64,000 nucleotides of DNA, taken from assembly GCA_025403435.1 (NCBI GenBank), contig CM046327.1, forward strand, positions 15,864,218 through 15,928,217. Reading direction: 5' to 3'. Below are positions 35,001 through 50,280 of this stretch, one piece after another; position 1 is the stretch's first letter; each line of letters opens with the position of its first letter. The notes below the pieces were generated by a model, which did not search any database, was not told where the DNA came from, and saw only the letters and a list, made by a program, of their open reading frames with translations. Source of the DNA: Artocarpus heterophyllus. Taxonomy: Eukaryota; Streptophyta; Magnoliopsida; Rosales; Moraceae. The position numbers were made by a program, and so were the translations under genes.

Positions 35001-36622
35001 TCGCTTTGCAGTATCATCCCGGGAAAGCTAATGTGGTAGCGGACGCGCTTAGCAGGAAGTCTTCAGGGATTCTCGCTTGTTTGATTTTTGAAGACTGGAG
35101 CAGGGATGCGACAGTGAGTGAGTATCGGCTACTGTATCATGAAGACGGTGATCGAGTTTCGTTATATCATGTGGAAGCGACTCCAGCTCTTGTTCGGATG
35201 GTGAAGCAAAGCCAGTGGCAGGATCGACATTTGTAGGGGATTTGGTCGCAGATTCAGAACGGGGAGCAGTTTGAAGAATGGAACGTGCATGCAGATGGAT
35301 CGTTGTACTTTCGGGAGCGTCTTGCAGTTCCAGTTATCGCCGAGGTGACGAAAGCCGTTCTAGACGAAGCTCATAGGTCTCAGTTCGCTATTCATCTGGG
35401 GAGCACCAAGATGTATCGTGATTTGAAGAGGCAGTATTGGTGGAGAGGCATGAAGAAAGATGTTCGCGAGTACGTGGCCAAGTGTTCGACGTGTCTTCAG
35501 GTGAAAGCTGAGCATCAGAAGCCTGCAGGTCAGCTTCAGCCGCTTCCTATTCCAGGGTGGAAATGGGAGCATGTGACGATGGATTTCCTCACAGGTTTGC
35601 CGAGGACGGAGCAGCGGCATGATGCAGTTTGGGTTGTAGTCGACAGGTTGACGAAATCGACGCATTTCATTCCGTTTAGGTCGACGTGTTCCAGGAAGAT
35701 TCTCGGGGAGTTGTATATGCTGAACATTGTGAGGTTGCATGGAGTTCCTTTGTCCATCACTTCTGATCGAGACACCAGGTTTAATGCTAAGTACTGGAGG
35801 AGTTTTCAGGAGGCTTTGGGTACGGATTTGAACTTCAGTACGGCGTTTCATCCTCAGACTGATGGACAGTCTGAGCGGGTTATTCAGGTTCTCGAGGATA
35901 TGTTGCGTGCTTGTGCGTTGGACTTCGGCGGGAATTGGAAGCAATGTTTGCATTTGGCAGAGTTCGCGTACAACAACAGTTATCAGGCGAGTATCGATAT
36001 GGCACCATTTGAGGCATTGTATGGGCGACCGTGTCGGTCACCTGTGTGTTGGGCCGAGCCGGAAGATAGAGTTATTCTTGGGCCGGAAGAGATTCGTGAT
36101 AGCAACGAGAAAGTCGCGGTGATTCGAGGTCGGTTGAGAGCAGCTCAGAGTCGGCAGAAGAGTTACGCGGATAGGAGACGTAGACCCTTAGAGTTCGTGG
36201 TTGGAGATTTTGTTCTCTTGAGGGTGTCACCTCGTAAGGGGACTATGCGGTTCGGAGTGAGTGGAAAGCTCGCACCGAGGTATATTAGGCCGTTCGAGAT
36301 CACTCAGCGTGTTGGTGTGGTCGCTTATCGGCTTAATCTTCCGCCCGAACTTTCTCATGTGCACGATGTGTTTCATGTGTCGATGCTTAGGAAATGTCCC
36401 CCTGGGCAGGATAAGATAGTTTTGTTTCGCGATGTACAGGTTCAGGAGGATACGACGTACGAAGAAGTGCCGATTCAGATTATCGACCGGAAAGTGATTA
36501 GCTTGCGTCGTCGTGAGATATCGTTGGTAAAATTCGTGTGGCAGCATCATAGGGTTGATGAAGCCACTTGGGAATTAGAGTCGAGTATGCGGGAATTGTA
36601 TCCGCATTTGTTTTGTTTTTGA
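32030..36622 (+). pseudogene. Ty3/gypsy gag-pol polyprotein with three in-frame TAG stops
   Basis: One frame of 1530 codons runs from the ATG at 32030 to the TGA at 36620-36622 with no frameshift. TAG codons interrupt it at 32114-32116, 33998-34000 and 35234-35236. Domains by codon number: gag about 45-260, zinc knuckle CHFCQHPGHIKRNC near 270, protease LFDTGASHSL near 417, RT with [12 protein letters not shown] near 752, RNase H about 895-1010, integrase HHCC zinc finger about 1114-1160, integrase core with SDRDTRF and HPQTDGQSERVIQ, and a chromodomain-like tail from about 1470. The TAG at 33998 replaces the usual Gln of the RT motif NYRQLN. In RNase H the usual TDHKSL Asp is Asn (codon 962, SNHKSL). 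It cannot make the full protein without readthrough. If transcribed, separate pieces could be made. Confidence 0.95.
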
Positions 36623-36654
36623 AATGAGTTGTAAATTTCGAGGGCGAAATTTCT

Positions 36655-36670
36655 TTTAAGGGTAGAGAGT
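36655..36670 (+). other. gypsy polypurine tract
   Basis: TTAAGGGTAGAGAG directly precedes the 3' LTR start TGTAACG. Purine-rich sequence at this place is the expected plus-strand primer. Confidence 0.8.
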
Positions 36671-38854
36671 TGTAACGCCCCGAAATTTATTTAATGTTAA
36701 ATGTAATATAAATGATGGATTAGTGTGCCATAATTAACGTTTTAACATTAATTAGATCATTTGGTTGGATTTTGGATTTTTGGTTGTTTTGTGGAATTGA
36801 TGTGTTCAAAAGATTTCTTATTGTTTTAAAATGATGTTTTGAGTTTTAAAACACAACAATTTGTAAAATGTTAAAAATACTCTGTTTTGCAAAACCGTGG
36901 GCGGTACATGATTTTTGCACAGTAAAACCGCCCACCGATTTTCTCTATTTATTTCCCTCTTCTCTCTCTCTCCTCACTCTCCCGCAACACCTCTCTCTCT
37001 CTTCTCTCTTCTCTCTCGGCAGCCTCCCTCTCTCTCAATCTCTTTCAAAAATTTTTGAAACCACATTCGAATCCAAGCTTCGGGACAGCAAGGAGGAAGC
37101 TCGGGGACGTGATTCGATAACCGAGAACGCGGATTGAAGCTTCGATTCGAGGTTAGATTCGAAATTTCTAAACTTTTTACAAAATTTTCAATTTTGTGTG
37201 TTTTTGAAATCTAGGTTTGTTTAAGCTTAGAAAACCGTGGATTTGTGTTAAATGAACTTAGAACAACTAGAATCTAAGCTTAGATTGAAGAAAAACGGAT
37301 TGGATTCAAGATTTTTCATTTTTCCCCTCATTTTCTCATTTTCGGATTTTTGAGGATTTTGAGTCAAAATCTTGTTTAAATGAGTCCAAACATGTTTTAA
37401 AATGTTTTTCTATCAACTATGATTGTTTTTCATGCCTGGGATTTGAGAAAAACAGGTTGGAAACAAGATTTGGATTTTGGGGATCGAGAAACCCGTGGTT
37501 GGGATTTCTGGATTTTCCCAGTTCGGCAGGCCGAACTGTGTGTTCGGCAGGCCGAACTGTGTGTTCGGCAGGCCGGAGTGATGATCGGCAGGCCGGTGTT
37601 CTTCCGACCGGCAGGCCGAATCTGGAGAAATGTTCGGCCGACCGAACCTTGCTTCCGGCAGGCCGAACTGTGCAGTTCGGCAAGCCGAAGCAGGGCGTCC
37701 GGCAGGCCGACCGAGGCATGGAAAATTTTGTGATTTTTACCCGTTTTCACTGTTTTGAACCCTGATTTAAATCCCAACCTTATAGGATGATTTTAAAGGT
37801 ACAAATGGCACACTAGGACATCATGAAATGGTTTAGTAACATAGAATGTCTCAAACTAGATATTGATCGACTTAGTTTGTATCTAGGATCGTTCGTGGTT
37901 CCGCGGAGCTAACGTATAGCGGACCGGGATTACGGTGTAGGGCACCGGCACGAGTATTGAGGTAGGAATTCTATCCTATTTCCTTGGTAGCCTGGTTTTG
38001 AAATGATTTGGCTTTGAAAAGGATTTCTATCAAAATGTTTTCAACGGTTGTTTGGAAATGGTTTTATCGGTTATATTTTAATATACCGTGACCTGAAATG
38101 AGTTTCATAATAAATGTAATTGACAACACTCGGTAATTGGGTTTTGAATGATAATGATAATAAACACATGGGCATGATGCCATATCAGAGATCGGGTCGT
38201 GTAGCGATCGACCTTAGGGGCAGGTCCCGAAACCCAACTGGGCCACTACGGTGGTGATATCATGGTTTGCCTAGGTAAAAGTAAATTGGTGTTTTGATTT
38301 GACGAGTGGACTGTTCTGTGACAGAACGGTTCTACTCAAATTATTTATTTATTTATTTATTTAAGTTTCCTTTGAATAACTTCTAGTGATGCTATGTTTC
38401 CTTGCCTTAAATTATTTTATAAAACATAGTCCTACTGAGCCTTTCGCTCACGTTTTATTGTTTTAAATTTCCCCCATCTAGGTGGTCTTCCATTTAGGTT
38501 TGGAGAAGATTCTTCGGATCGAACTCAGGAGCAATAGGAGAGTTTATTTATATTCTGTATTATTAATCAAGGCATGTAAGACTTTAACTTCATTTGTACC
38601 TGGACTGTAATTGTATTTATGATATTGTCAGAACCATGTGTGTGCACAAGTTGTGGGTTGTGGAACCCATATTCGCGGTTTTTATTTAATTTTTATTACC
38701 TGCTTAATTTTTATAAATCCTTTTATAAAATGTGGTGGAAAATCTTCTTAATTTTTATTTAATTTGATTCTCAAACGCTCGATTTTTATTTAAATTCTTG
38801 TTTAATTAATCTAAATATTCCGCCACGTCACCTCCCGTACTCCAGGGCGTGACA
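36671..38854 (+). repeat. gypsy 3' LTR
   Basis: 2184 bp. It is collinear with the 5' LTR, with one extra 21-bp GGCAGGCC unit and small CT-run differences. It is followed by the target duplication CCTAT. Confidence 0.95.
37521..37720. repeat. CGGCAGGCCGAA repeat cluster (3' LTR copy)
   Basis: About nine copies, including one unit absent from the 5' LTR. The copies here keep more CG dinucleotides than those in the 5' LTR. The palindromic GGCAGGCC and TTCGG...CCGAA arms could fold, but the spacing is irregular. Confidence 0.8.
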
Positions 38855-38859
38855 CCTAT

Positions 38860-40040
38860 GCACAGCGGCTTCAATGAGAACATGTTAGGAAAATCAAAAG
38901 AAAGAGGAGAGGGATAGAGAGACTTGGTTCAACTAGAGAGACGTACAAAAAAAAAAAAGAAAAGAATGAATAATCTTAAATATCATAGCATAGCTTTATT
39001 TTGGGCGTAAATTTTTTTTTAAAGTTTATCTTTATAGCATAAATAAAATATTGTCTATAAAAAAATAAAATATGGCAGAGGGTTTAATTTTCTTTAATTG
39101 ATATGCATAAATTAGACTACTAGTACTAGAGGACAAGCAAAAGAAATGGAGATTGGAGCAAATGTTTTTTTCTTTAAATAAATTATTTAAATCAAGCTCT
39201 GATGATAGCGGTGGCTTATCGGAGACAACATATCTAAAGGTGAAGGGGTAATAGGACTCCGGGTCGAAGAAAGACTCTAATTCTAATCCTATGATTGAAG
39301 ATATAATATAACATGCAATATCGTGGTTAGTTAAAAAATAAGATTAGACTATTATAAGATGCTATATATCTTTTGTCAAAATAGAAAAAAATAGAGAACA
39401 AAAGAAAATTAAACACAACAACAACAACAAAAAACCAGCCTCGCGCACCACTCTCCTCGCTCTTTTTCGGATGATGAGTGGCTTGGATTCGGACGAGAAC
39501 GGAGACGGCAACGCGATACTTGAGTAGCGACGGAAGGCTCAAATTGAATGACGACACACAAGGCTCAGATTGAACGGCAACGCGAGGCTCAAGTCAGATT
39601 CGATGATGATGCAAGGCTCAGATTTGATAAGGCTGGTGGCGTGAAGCTCAAGTTTAGATGGGACTGAACACAAGGCTCTGAGTTAGGAAGGGATGGCGAC
39701 ACAAGGCTCGGACTTAGACAAGGACAACAAATCTTGGTCTAGCATGACTTGCAAGGCTCTTTAGGAAGGGGTTTACGAGAGAGAAGCTCCAGAGGAGAAG
39801 TCAAAGGGGAAAGAGAGAGAAGAGAGAAGATAAAACAAATGAGAAAGAGAGAGCTAGGAGAGAGAAAAAGAGGGGCGAAAATGTGAGAAAGATGTAAGAT
39901 TTTTTTTTTTCTTTTTAAAGGAGATCAAAATATATGGTATATATCTTTCTAAGTTTTATAATTTGTGGTATAATAAATAAATTGATTAAAAAAGTAATAT
40001 ATTGTGATTACTCAACACATAAAACCATTTTGAACTAAAA
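38860..40040. repeat. right half of the repeat interrupted by gypsy
   Basis: Non-coding. It includes a degenerate array with AAGGCTC at about 30-40 bp spacing (39530-39760), a GA-rich tract (39780-39880) and, near 39955-40000, TTTGTGGTATAATAAATAAATTG, which resembles the complement of the left end near 29110-29150. A 76-codon minus-strand ORF (39327-39557) has no similarity and is taken as chance. Confidence 0.4.
39530..39760. repeat. degenerate AAGGCTC minisatellite
   Basis: Eight AAGGCTC/GAGGCTC/GAAGCTC words occur at roughly 25-40 bp spacing with variable filler containing GATGGCGAC-like strings. It is part of the larger repeat. Confidence 0.6.
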
Positions 40041-40129
40041 CTTCTGGTGAAACAAGTGATCCACTTATCCACCAAAAAACTTGGTATATTTTAACATTTT
40101 TCAAGACACCTCATTGACCTTAATAAAAG

Positions 40130-40345
40130 AAAAAGCTGTAGTGCAGTGGTTAAGGGACATCAATGAAGGCTTTTATATGCTCCTAACACATTTTTGATTT
40201 TTTGTCCGACTCACTTGCATCTTAGTTACCATTAGTATACCTAAGTTGTGATTGGATGCCTAGACCTTATATTGTGAACAATATAAATCTTTGAGGTCTC
40301 ACGTATATAGAAACTTGGTGGACCCTTTCGCTCCTCGGTGCTCGC
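40130..40345 (+). mobile_element. possible tRNA-derived SINE
   Basis: TAGTGCAGTGG at about 40139-40149 fits the polymerase III box A pattern (TRGYNNAGTGG). GTCCGACTC near 40203 is one change from a box B core. AT-rich AATAAAA-like strings lie on both sides (about 40122 and 40362) and could be a target duplication. There is no coding capacity. This is a pattern match only. Confidence 0.35.
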
Positions 40346-40556
40346 AAGACTGTCAATGTAAGAATAAAAATAATGACACTAGTTTACATTAACAAAACGA
40401 CGACGTTTAATTGTAACGACAGCGGCCATAAACGACACACCAGGGAAAAATATCCAAAGAAAATTTCACTTCGCTGGTGGCGCTCATTCCACCTTATCCA
40501 ACCTCCAAACCCCCCCCCCCCAACAGCCGAACCAGTAATCACTAAACCCTCCATCC

Positions 40557-40598
40557 ATGGCGGATCAATCTCACCCCCAAAACCCCACTTTCTCCTAA
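40557..40598 (+). promoter_or_regulatory. upstream ORF in the presumed RNC1 leader
   Basis: A 13-codon ORF starts in a strong context (TCCATGGC) and stops at 40596-40598, 64 bp before the RNC1 ATG. A C-run of 12-13 bases lies just upstream (about 40509-40521). If transcription starts upstream, this uORF would be met first and could lower RNC1 translation. The transcription start is unknown. Confidence 0.4.
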
Positions 40599-40662
40599 AA
40601 CCCAAAACCCAAAACCCAATACCAGCTCTTCATCTTGCTTCGCCATTGAAACTCGCAATAAA

Positions 40663-43600
40663 ATGGAACTTTCTTCCTCCTTCACAAATCTCCCAATCCC
40701 ATCCCCATCTCGGGCCAACTACTCCTTCTCTTCCTCCTTCTCAACCTTCCCTTTGCGGATTCGTCTCAATAGTCTCACTCAGCAAACCTCAACATCTTCT
40801 CGAAAGTTCCAGATCCTCGCCGTCGCCGTCGATCCACAACCACAGCAAGACCTCCCTCGGAACTCTCCCCAGCGACTCCTCAAAGAGCTCGCCGAGCGGA
40901 AGAAAGCGACTTCTCCGAAGAAAAAAGTCCCTCCGAAGAGGTTCGTTCTTAGGCCTCCATTGGACGACAAGAAATTGGCCCAGAGATTCCTCAACAGCCC
41001 TCAATTGTCCCTCAAATCGTTCCCATTGCTGAGCTCTTGTTTACCCTCGTCCCGGCTCAACAATGCCGACAAGACCTGGATCGACGAGTACCTCCTCGAG
41101 GCGAAACAGGCCCTCGGGTACCCGCTAGAGTCCTCCGATCGGTTCGGGGACGATAACCCGGCGAAGCAATTCGACACGCTGCTGTACCTGGCGTTTCAGC
41201 ACCCGTCGTGCGAGAGGACGAACGCCAGGCATGTCCGGTCCGGGCATTCGAGGTTGAGCTTCTTGGGGCAGTATGTCCTGGAATTGGCGTTCGCGGAGTT
41301 CTTCTTGCAGAGGTATCCGAGGGAGTCGCCGGGGCCGATGAGGGAAAGGGTGTTTGCGCTGATTGGGAAGAGGTATTTGCCTAAGTGGATTAAGGCCGCG
41401 AGCTTGCAGAATTTGGTGTTCCCGTATGATGATATGGATAAGGTGTTGAGGAAGGACAGAGAGTCGCCTGTTAAGTAAGTTTGGTTGGTTTTTTTTTTTT
41501 TTTCAACTTGCTTTTATAATATCTGTTTGAAAGAACAGTTATGACTAATAGTTTTGCTTTCAGAATCATAGCATGTAAATGCTTTATAATATAATTTTTT
41601 ATTGTAATATTTTAGAGTTTTATAAAATTCTAACATAATTTTTGATTGTAACATTTGAGAGTTTTATAAAATTCTAACCGTCCTTTCAAACAGCTTGATA
41701 GTTTATTGTTCTTGTGTGTGCTTTAATCTTTGTCATAGATATCGTGGGAGGTTTGCCAGAATGAGAACCTTAGAGTGTGAAATTAGCATAGGTGTGGCTC
41801 ATGGATAAGTCTTGTAGTTCTCTAGCCAAAAAGCTACTCTTTTTAAGTGAGTCGGTCTTGCCATGGATATGAATGTTGAGTTTTTTTTCAGAAGACCCAG
41901 AAAAAGAGACACACACACACACAAAGGAAAGCTTTTTCTGCAATTTTGTCTATGAATTTTCTGATGATAAATCCATTCAGCCGCTGCCATACTTAAAGAC
42001 ATGAGTTTAAAACTTATAAATACAAAAACTTTGCAGCCAAGCCAAGTAATTAAGGACAACAGCGAACTCAGATACCAAACTAGAGTTATAGAAAAATCCC
42101 AAACCAGAGTTGTTCTAAAATCTAGGAAAACCAAACGAAAATTATAGTGATGAAAAATTTTCACACTAATATGTGCTTAGGCTCATTGTTGAAGCTCGCC
42201 TCTTAAAGAGAAACTGGGTATGTTCTATGAGACAATAGAGAGAGGACTAATAAGAAAGTTTACACTCTCTTGATCTCACAATCTTTTTACTAATTTACAA
42301 TCATTGCACACAAAATGTTCCACTTGAATCTTAGGTCAGTGAATGAAATGGCTGGTGAGGCTTATACTTCAAGTCCTAGCTTGATCTTGGGCTTAAGAAT
42401 AGACTTAACGAGAATATCACATCTATACCTCTTGTCTTAGCAGATTTTAATCCGTACTTTAATCTCCTCTTTAAGATAGACTATACAAAACATTATCCTA
42501 TGCAAAAGTACATGCGTTTTCGAGTGAAGATGATAAATTATGTGATAATGTCCCTTCCTTCACCAGAATTCTGATGTCATTTACATCTTTGTTGACTAAG
42601 TCTTAACTATGTTATTGAACGTCAATGTGTGGTCAACATTAACATACTATCATTTTAGCACTTAACATACTATCATTTTAGCACCTTGAATTATTCCTTA
42701 CATGTTTCCTTCCAGTACCAAATGATGTTTTATGCTGATGAGGAATGACTTTTCTTGATGTTCATGTGGCATAATTGGTTTAGTTGATGAAAATTCTCAT
42801 TGAGCTTCAAAGGTATCGTCTTTTTTGGCAGGTCTGTATTTTGGGCTTTGTTTGCGGCAATATACTTGTGTTTTGGTATGCCAGAAGTCTACCGTGTTCT
42901 TTTTGAAGTGTTTGGAATGGACCCGGAAGCTGAGGACTGTCAGCCAAGATTAAGAAGACAGCTTGAAGATATTGATTATGTTTCTGTTGAATTTGAAGGC
43001 AACAAACTCAGCTGGCAAGATGTGGCTACCTACAAGGCCCGTTCTCTTTTCCTCTGCATTTTTTTTTTGTATTTTTTGTTTTTTGTTTGTCTTGTATTTT
43101 TTTTTTTTTTCATCCATCAACAAAGAATATGGAGACTGTTCCACTGCTCTTTGTTAGGAAGGTCAGAAAATCAAATTCAATCACTATGTTCATACATCCA
43201 TGTCCAAGTATGAGAGTACTGAATGCGAGATCATTTGATTGGTATCACTAATGCATGTTTCTGGAGTTTTAAAGTCCCCACAAAGGGCGGTATCTTTTCA
43301 AAATTACTGTGTTTTGTCCGGGCTTAGAAGTTAAAGAGTTAATATTCAACTTCTGTATGCTGGACTAGCTTATGGATTTTGATGTATCTGCGGTAGTTTT
43401 TTAATTATTTATTTATTTCTCATGTAGTGTTTTAGAAAACGGACCTTGTTAATGCCATGAATCAGAGTTATTGATTCAGTAGTCAGAAACTTTGACCTCT
43501 CCTAACACTATGTTTTACCCTCTGCAGCCTCCTGAAGATGCTCTTTTTGCGCACCCTAGGCTCTTCAGGGCTTGTGTTCCACCAGGTATGCATAGATTCA

Positions 43601-44586
43601 GAGGAAATATATGGGATTATGATAGCCGACCCCTAGTAATGAAAGCATTGGGATATCCCTTACCAATGAAAGATAGAATTCCAGACATCACCGAAGCCAG
43701 GAACATTGAACTTGGACTTGGGCTACAGGTAGTTCTTTTTCTCCCTCTCATCTCTTTATTTGCCTTATTTACAAATTTATTTATTATTCCCTAATTTTTG
43801 CAGCTTGAGGAAGCTAAGAAAGTTTTGTAAATTATTAGCAGGCAGCATTTTAAACTAGGGCTGTTGAATCTGATTGTCGATAGTGGTTACCATGATATCT
43901 GGGTAGCGTTACATTTTCTTAGGCTTGTAAACTCCTCCAGAAGAATCAGCATGTTTCAACTCATTCCCATAGACTTAAAACCCACCGCACATCGGAGTTC
44001 TTAATGAAATTTTTGTACCTGTAACAATTATTATCGAGGATGTACGCCCTGTTTACTCTGTTTCTGTTTTTCGTTACAGTTATGTTTCTTGCATCCGTCA
44101 AAGCACAAGTTTGAGCATCCTCGGTTTTGCTACGAGCGGCTAGAATATGTTGGCCAAAAGATCCAGGTAACAGAATGTTTCCTTGTCAATGCAAACTGGC
44201 CATTTACATTCTAAAGTCAAACGCTTCAACTTCCAATTACTCAAATTTTGTCAATTTGTCATCATCAGGATCTTGTAATGGCGGAAAGGTTGTTGATGAA
44301 GCACTTAGATGCCCCTGGAAAGTGGCTACAGGAGAGGCACCGCCGATTACTCATGAACAAGTTCTGCGGTCGGTATTTAAGGGAAAAGCGTCTCCACAAC
44401 TTAATCATCTACTCCGAAGAGGTTCAAGATAAATATGAGTACAACAGAAGACTACGGAACCCAGCCACAACTGCTGTCCAACAAGCCCTTCATGGGCTCT
44501 CGTACACTATTTACGGGAAGCCGGACGTGAGGCGCCTCATGTTTGAGGTTTTCGATTTCGAGCAAATTCAGCCCAAAGCTGTGTAA
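40663..44586 (+). CDS. RNC1: RNC1, chloroplast ribonuclease III-domain splicing factor
   Basis: Five exons, join(40663-41474, 42832-43036, 43528-43728, 44080-44166, 44269-44586), keep phase throughout and give 540 aa, close to the 537 aa of Arabidopsis RNC1 as recalled. Residues 1 to about 55 are Ser/Thr-rich and poor in acidic residues, as in a chloroplast transit peptide. Two RNase III-like domains follow. The first signature reads RLSFLGQYVLEL (197-208), with Ser199 and Gln203 where active enzymes have Glu and Asp. The second reads RLEYVGQK (426-433), with Gln432 for Asp. Catalysis is therefore not expected, in line with the known RNC1 role of binding group II introns in plastids and helping to splice them. 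Introns 1, 3 and 4 are GT-AG. Intron 2 appears to start GC at 43037, because AAG|GCCCGT is the only junction that keeps the conserved TYK-PPEDALF sequence in frame. Confidence 0.95.
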
Positions 44587-46385
44587 AGGATGAACATAAA
44601 TGTGAATCCAATTCAATAGATGGTTTAAAACAGACAGGATAGGATATACTGGCGTCCACCAGAATGATATATCTGGTACAATTTTTTTGCGTTTCTTAAC
44701 AAGGCTTGTTTATTATAGGCTTTGTCAAAGTGGTAATTATTTTGATTGTATTGCATTAGGCATTTTTGAATGGTAGATAGCATTTCTATTGGTTTGAAAA
44801 TATATAATCATAATGGAGCACAATTCAATATTGCGAATGGAAATGAACCTTTTTATCAACCTTATATATATATATATGTATGTATGTATGTATGTATGCA
44901 TATATATATATATATATTATATGTGTGTATGTGTCAAGTGGAAAATGCTGATGCACCAAACCTTGTCATATAGGATTTAGTACAATGCGTTGTGGTCCTT
45001 GTCGAAATAAATCACCTTCTTTTTCCCTAGTGTCATAACTCATCAATTTGAATTTAGAACCTAGTTGCAATTTATTTATTTTTTATTAAATGCTAGTTGT
45101 TTCTAGAAGTTGAGCTAGGATTTCTCTTTTAATCTTATCTTATTCTTACCATCTGGAGTAGCATTATTGGCATGAAATGAGCTAGAAAAATGAAAAATAT
45201 AAAATTAAAAAAAAATCTACGGTAGGGTTATGATGTAAGACAAGATAGAATAGAAAATAGAGATAGAAAAATAGTATCAAAATAGAACAAGAACCACTAA
45301 AAAGATAGAAGTAAAACCATAAGAGAGGAAAGAATGGACTTTACCGAGAACTCAATAAAAGGAAATCCAATAGTCTAAATAATTCATTCATAAACATCTT
45401 CTACATCCAAATCACAATCAGTTACATATAGAGAGATAAAAGTGAAAGATAAATACAACTATATTTGAAAAAAAAAATTTACAAGAATAACATAAGCCCA
45501 ATTTCAAAATTAAATATTAATGTTACAATACATTCATATAGATTAGCATGCAAATTTAAATTCAAATTCAAACCAAATGTGGTGTTTGAAAAAATAGTTA
45601 AAACTTTATGGTTGGAATTGTATACTGTAGGATGTGAGAGTTTTACATTGTGACCTATGTGAAAGCTTTGTAAGCAAATTTTGTTTTATACTATAGCACG
45701 TGAGAGCTTTACACTATTTATGGTTGGAACCACAACCTCAAATACTTTATAAATCTTTATCTTTTTATATATGGTGCGTATTTCTAAACTTCAACAAACG
45801 CATCAAAAAAGGTGTATGAAGTTAAAAACTAGATAAATGTAAAACTATCGTACTTACTCTTATAGGATTATAATTTTATTATTAATAAAATAATAAGATC
45901 TAATTTAAAAAATATATTATATATTAAAATAAGTCTATAATTTTATAAGTAGTACAATTATAACGCGTTGGCATGAAAAGTTTCATCGATGGTTCAAAAC
46001 AAACGGATTGGATTTTTTCTTTGTTACCATAAAACTCTCTTAAAATTTAAAAAAAAGAAAAAAAAAAAGCGCAAATCATGAACAAGAAAAACAATGAAAT
46101 CCAGCACGGAAACGACCGAAACTTCTGAAAGCCAACGCAAACGTGCCAAAATGTACTAGAAAACTCTGTTAACTTTATAATTTGCCAGCCAATCAGAAAC
46201 AGAAGACACAACCCATAATCCAATCCTTTTACCGGACAAATCATTCCTCGCCACGTCAACCATTAAAGTCTCCGATAAAGAGAGATCAACATTCTAGTAC
46301 CGTAGGAAGCAAATACCCAAAACCCAAAACCAAATCCAGAGAGAGATTTTTTTCCCCCTTTCTTTCACCTCTTTCTTCTTGCGGC
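44587..46385. other. intergenic DNA between RNC1 and CK2 alpha
   Basis: It holds the 3' flank of RNC1, a TA/TATG microsatellite (44863-44934), and at about 45575-45760 two copies of a GTGAGAG(T/C)TTTACA motif that recurs near 54 kb. The last 200 bp should contain the CK2 alpha promoter and leader, with a pyrimidine-rich stretch at about 46345-46380. No further gene was recognised. Confidence 0.6.
44863..44934. repeat. compound TA/TATG microsatellite
   Basis: TA units, then about six TATG units, then TA units again, about 280 bp after the RNC1 stop. It makes a spurious tyrosine-rich ORF. Confidence 0.9.
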
Positions 46386-46403
46386 ATGAAAGGCGCACGT
46401 TAG
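46386..46403 (+). promoter_or_regulatory. five-codon upstream ORF before CK2 alpha
   Basis: ATGAAAGGCGCACGTTAG encodes MKGAR and ends 23 bp before the first in-frame ATG of the kinase. Together with the second in-frame ATG at 46661 it could steer ribosomes between start sites. The transcript start is unknown. Confidence 0.45.
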
Positions 46404-46426
46404 CATTGAACGTGGTGGTGCGTCAC

Positions 46427-50280
<3,854 letters not shown>

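Larger units (their letters stand above)
29753..38854 (+). mobile_element. full-length Ty3/gypsy retrotransposon (chromovirus, Tekay-like)
   Basis: LTRs of 2172 bp (29753-31924) and 2184 bp (36671-38854), both TGTAACGCCCC...GGGCGTGACA, flank a primer-binding site, one long gag-pol frame and a polypurine tract. The 5-bp target duplication CCTAT lies at 29748-29752 and 38855-38859. LTR differences are only about 1-2 percent by eye, so this is the youngest insertion in the window. Protease, RT, RNase H, integrase and a C-terminal chromodomain-like segment occur in the gypsy order. The clade name Tekay is inferred from LTR size and the chromodomain-like tail. Confidence 0.95.

Noticed and set aside
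40373..41032. 219-aa plus-strand ORF overlapping RNC1
   Set aside because: It is an alternative frame over the RNC1 leader and exon 1. The RNC1 frame matches the family throughout.
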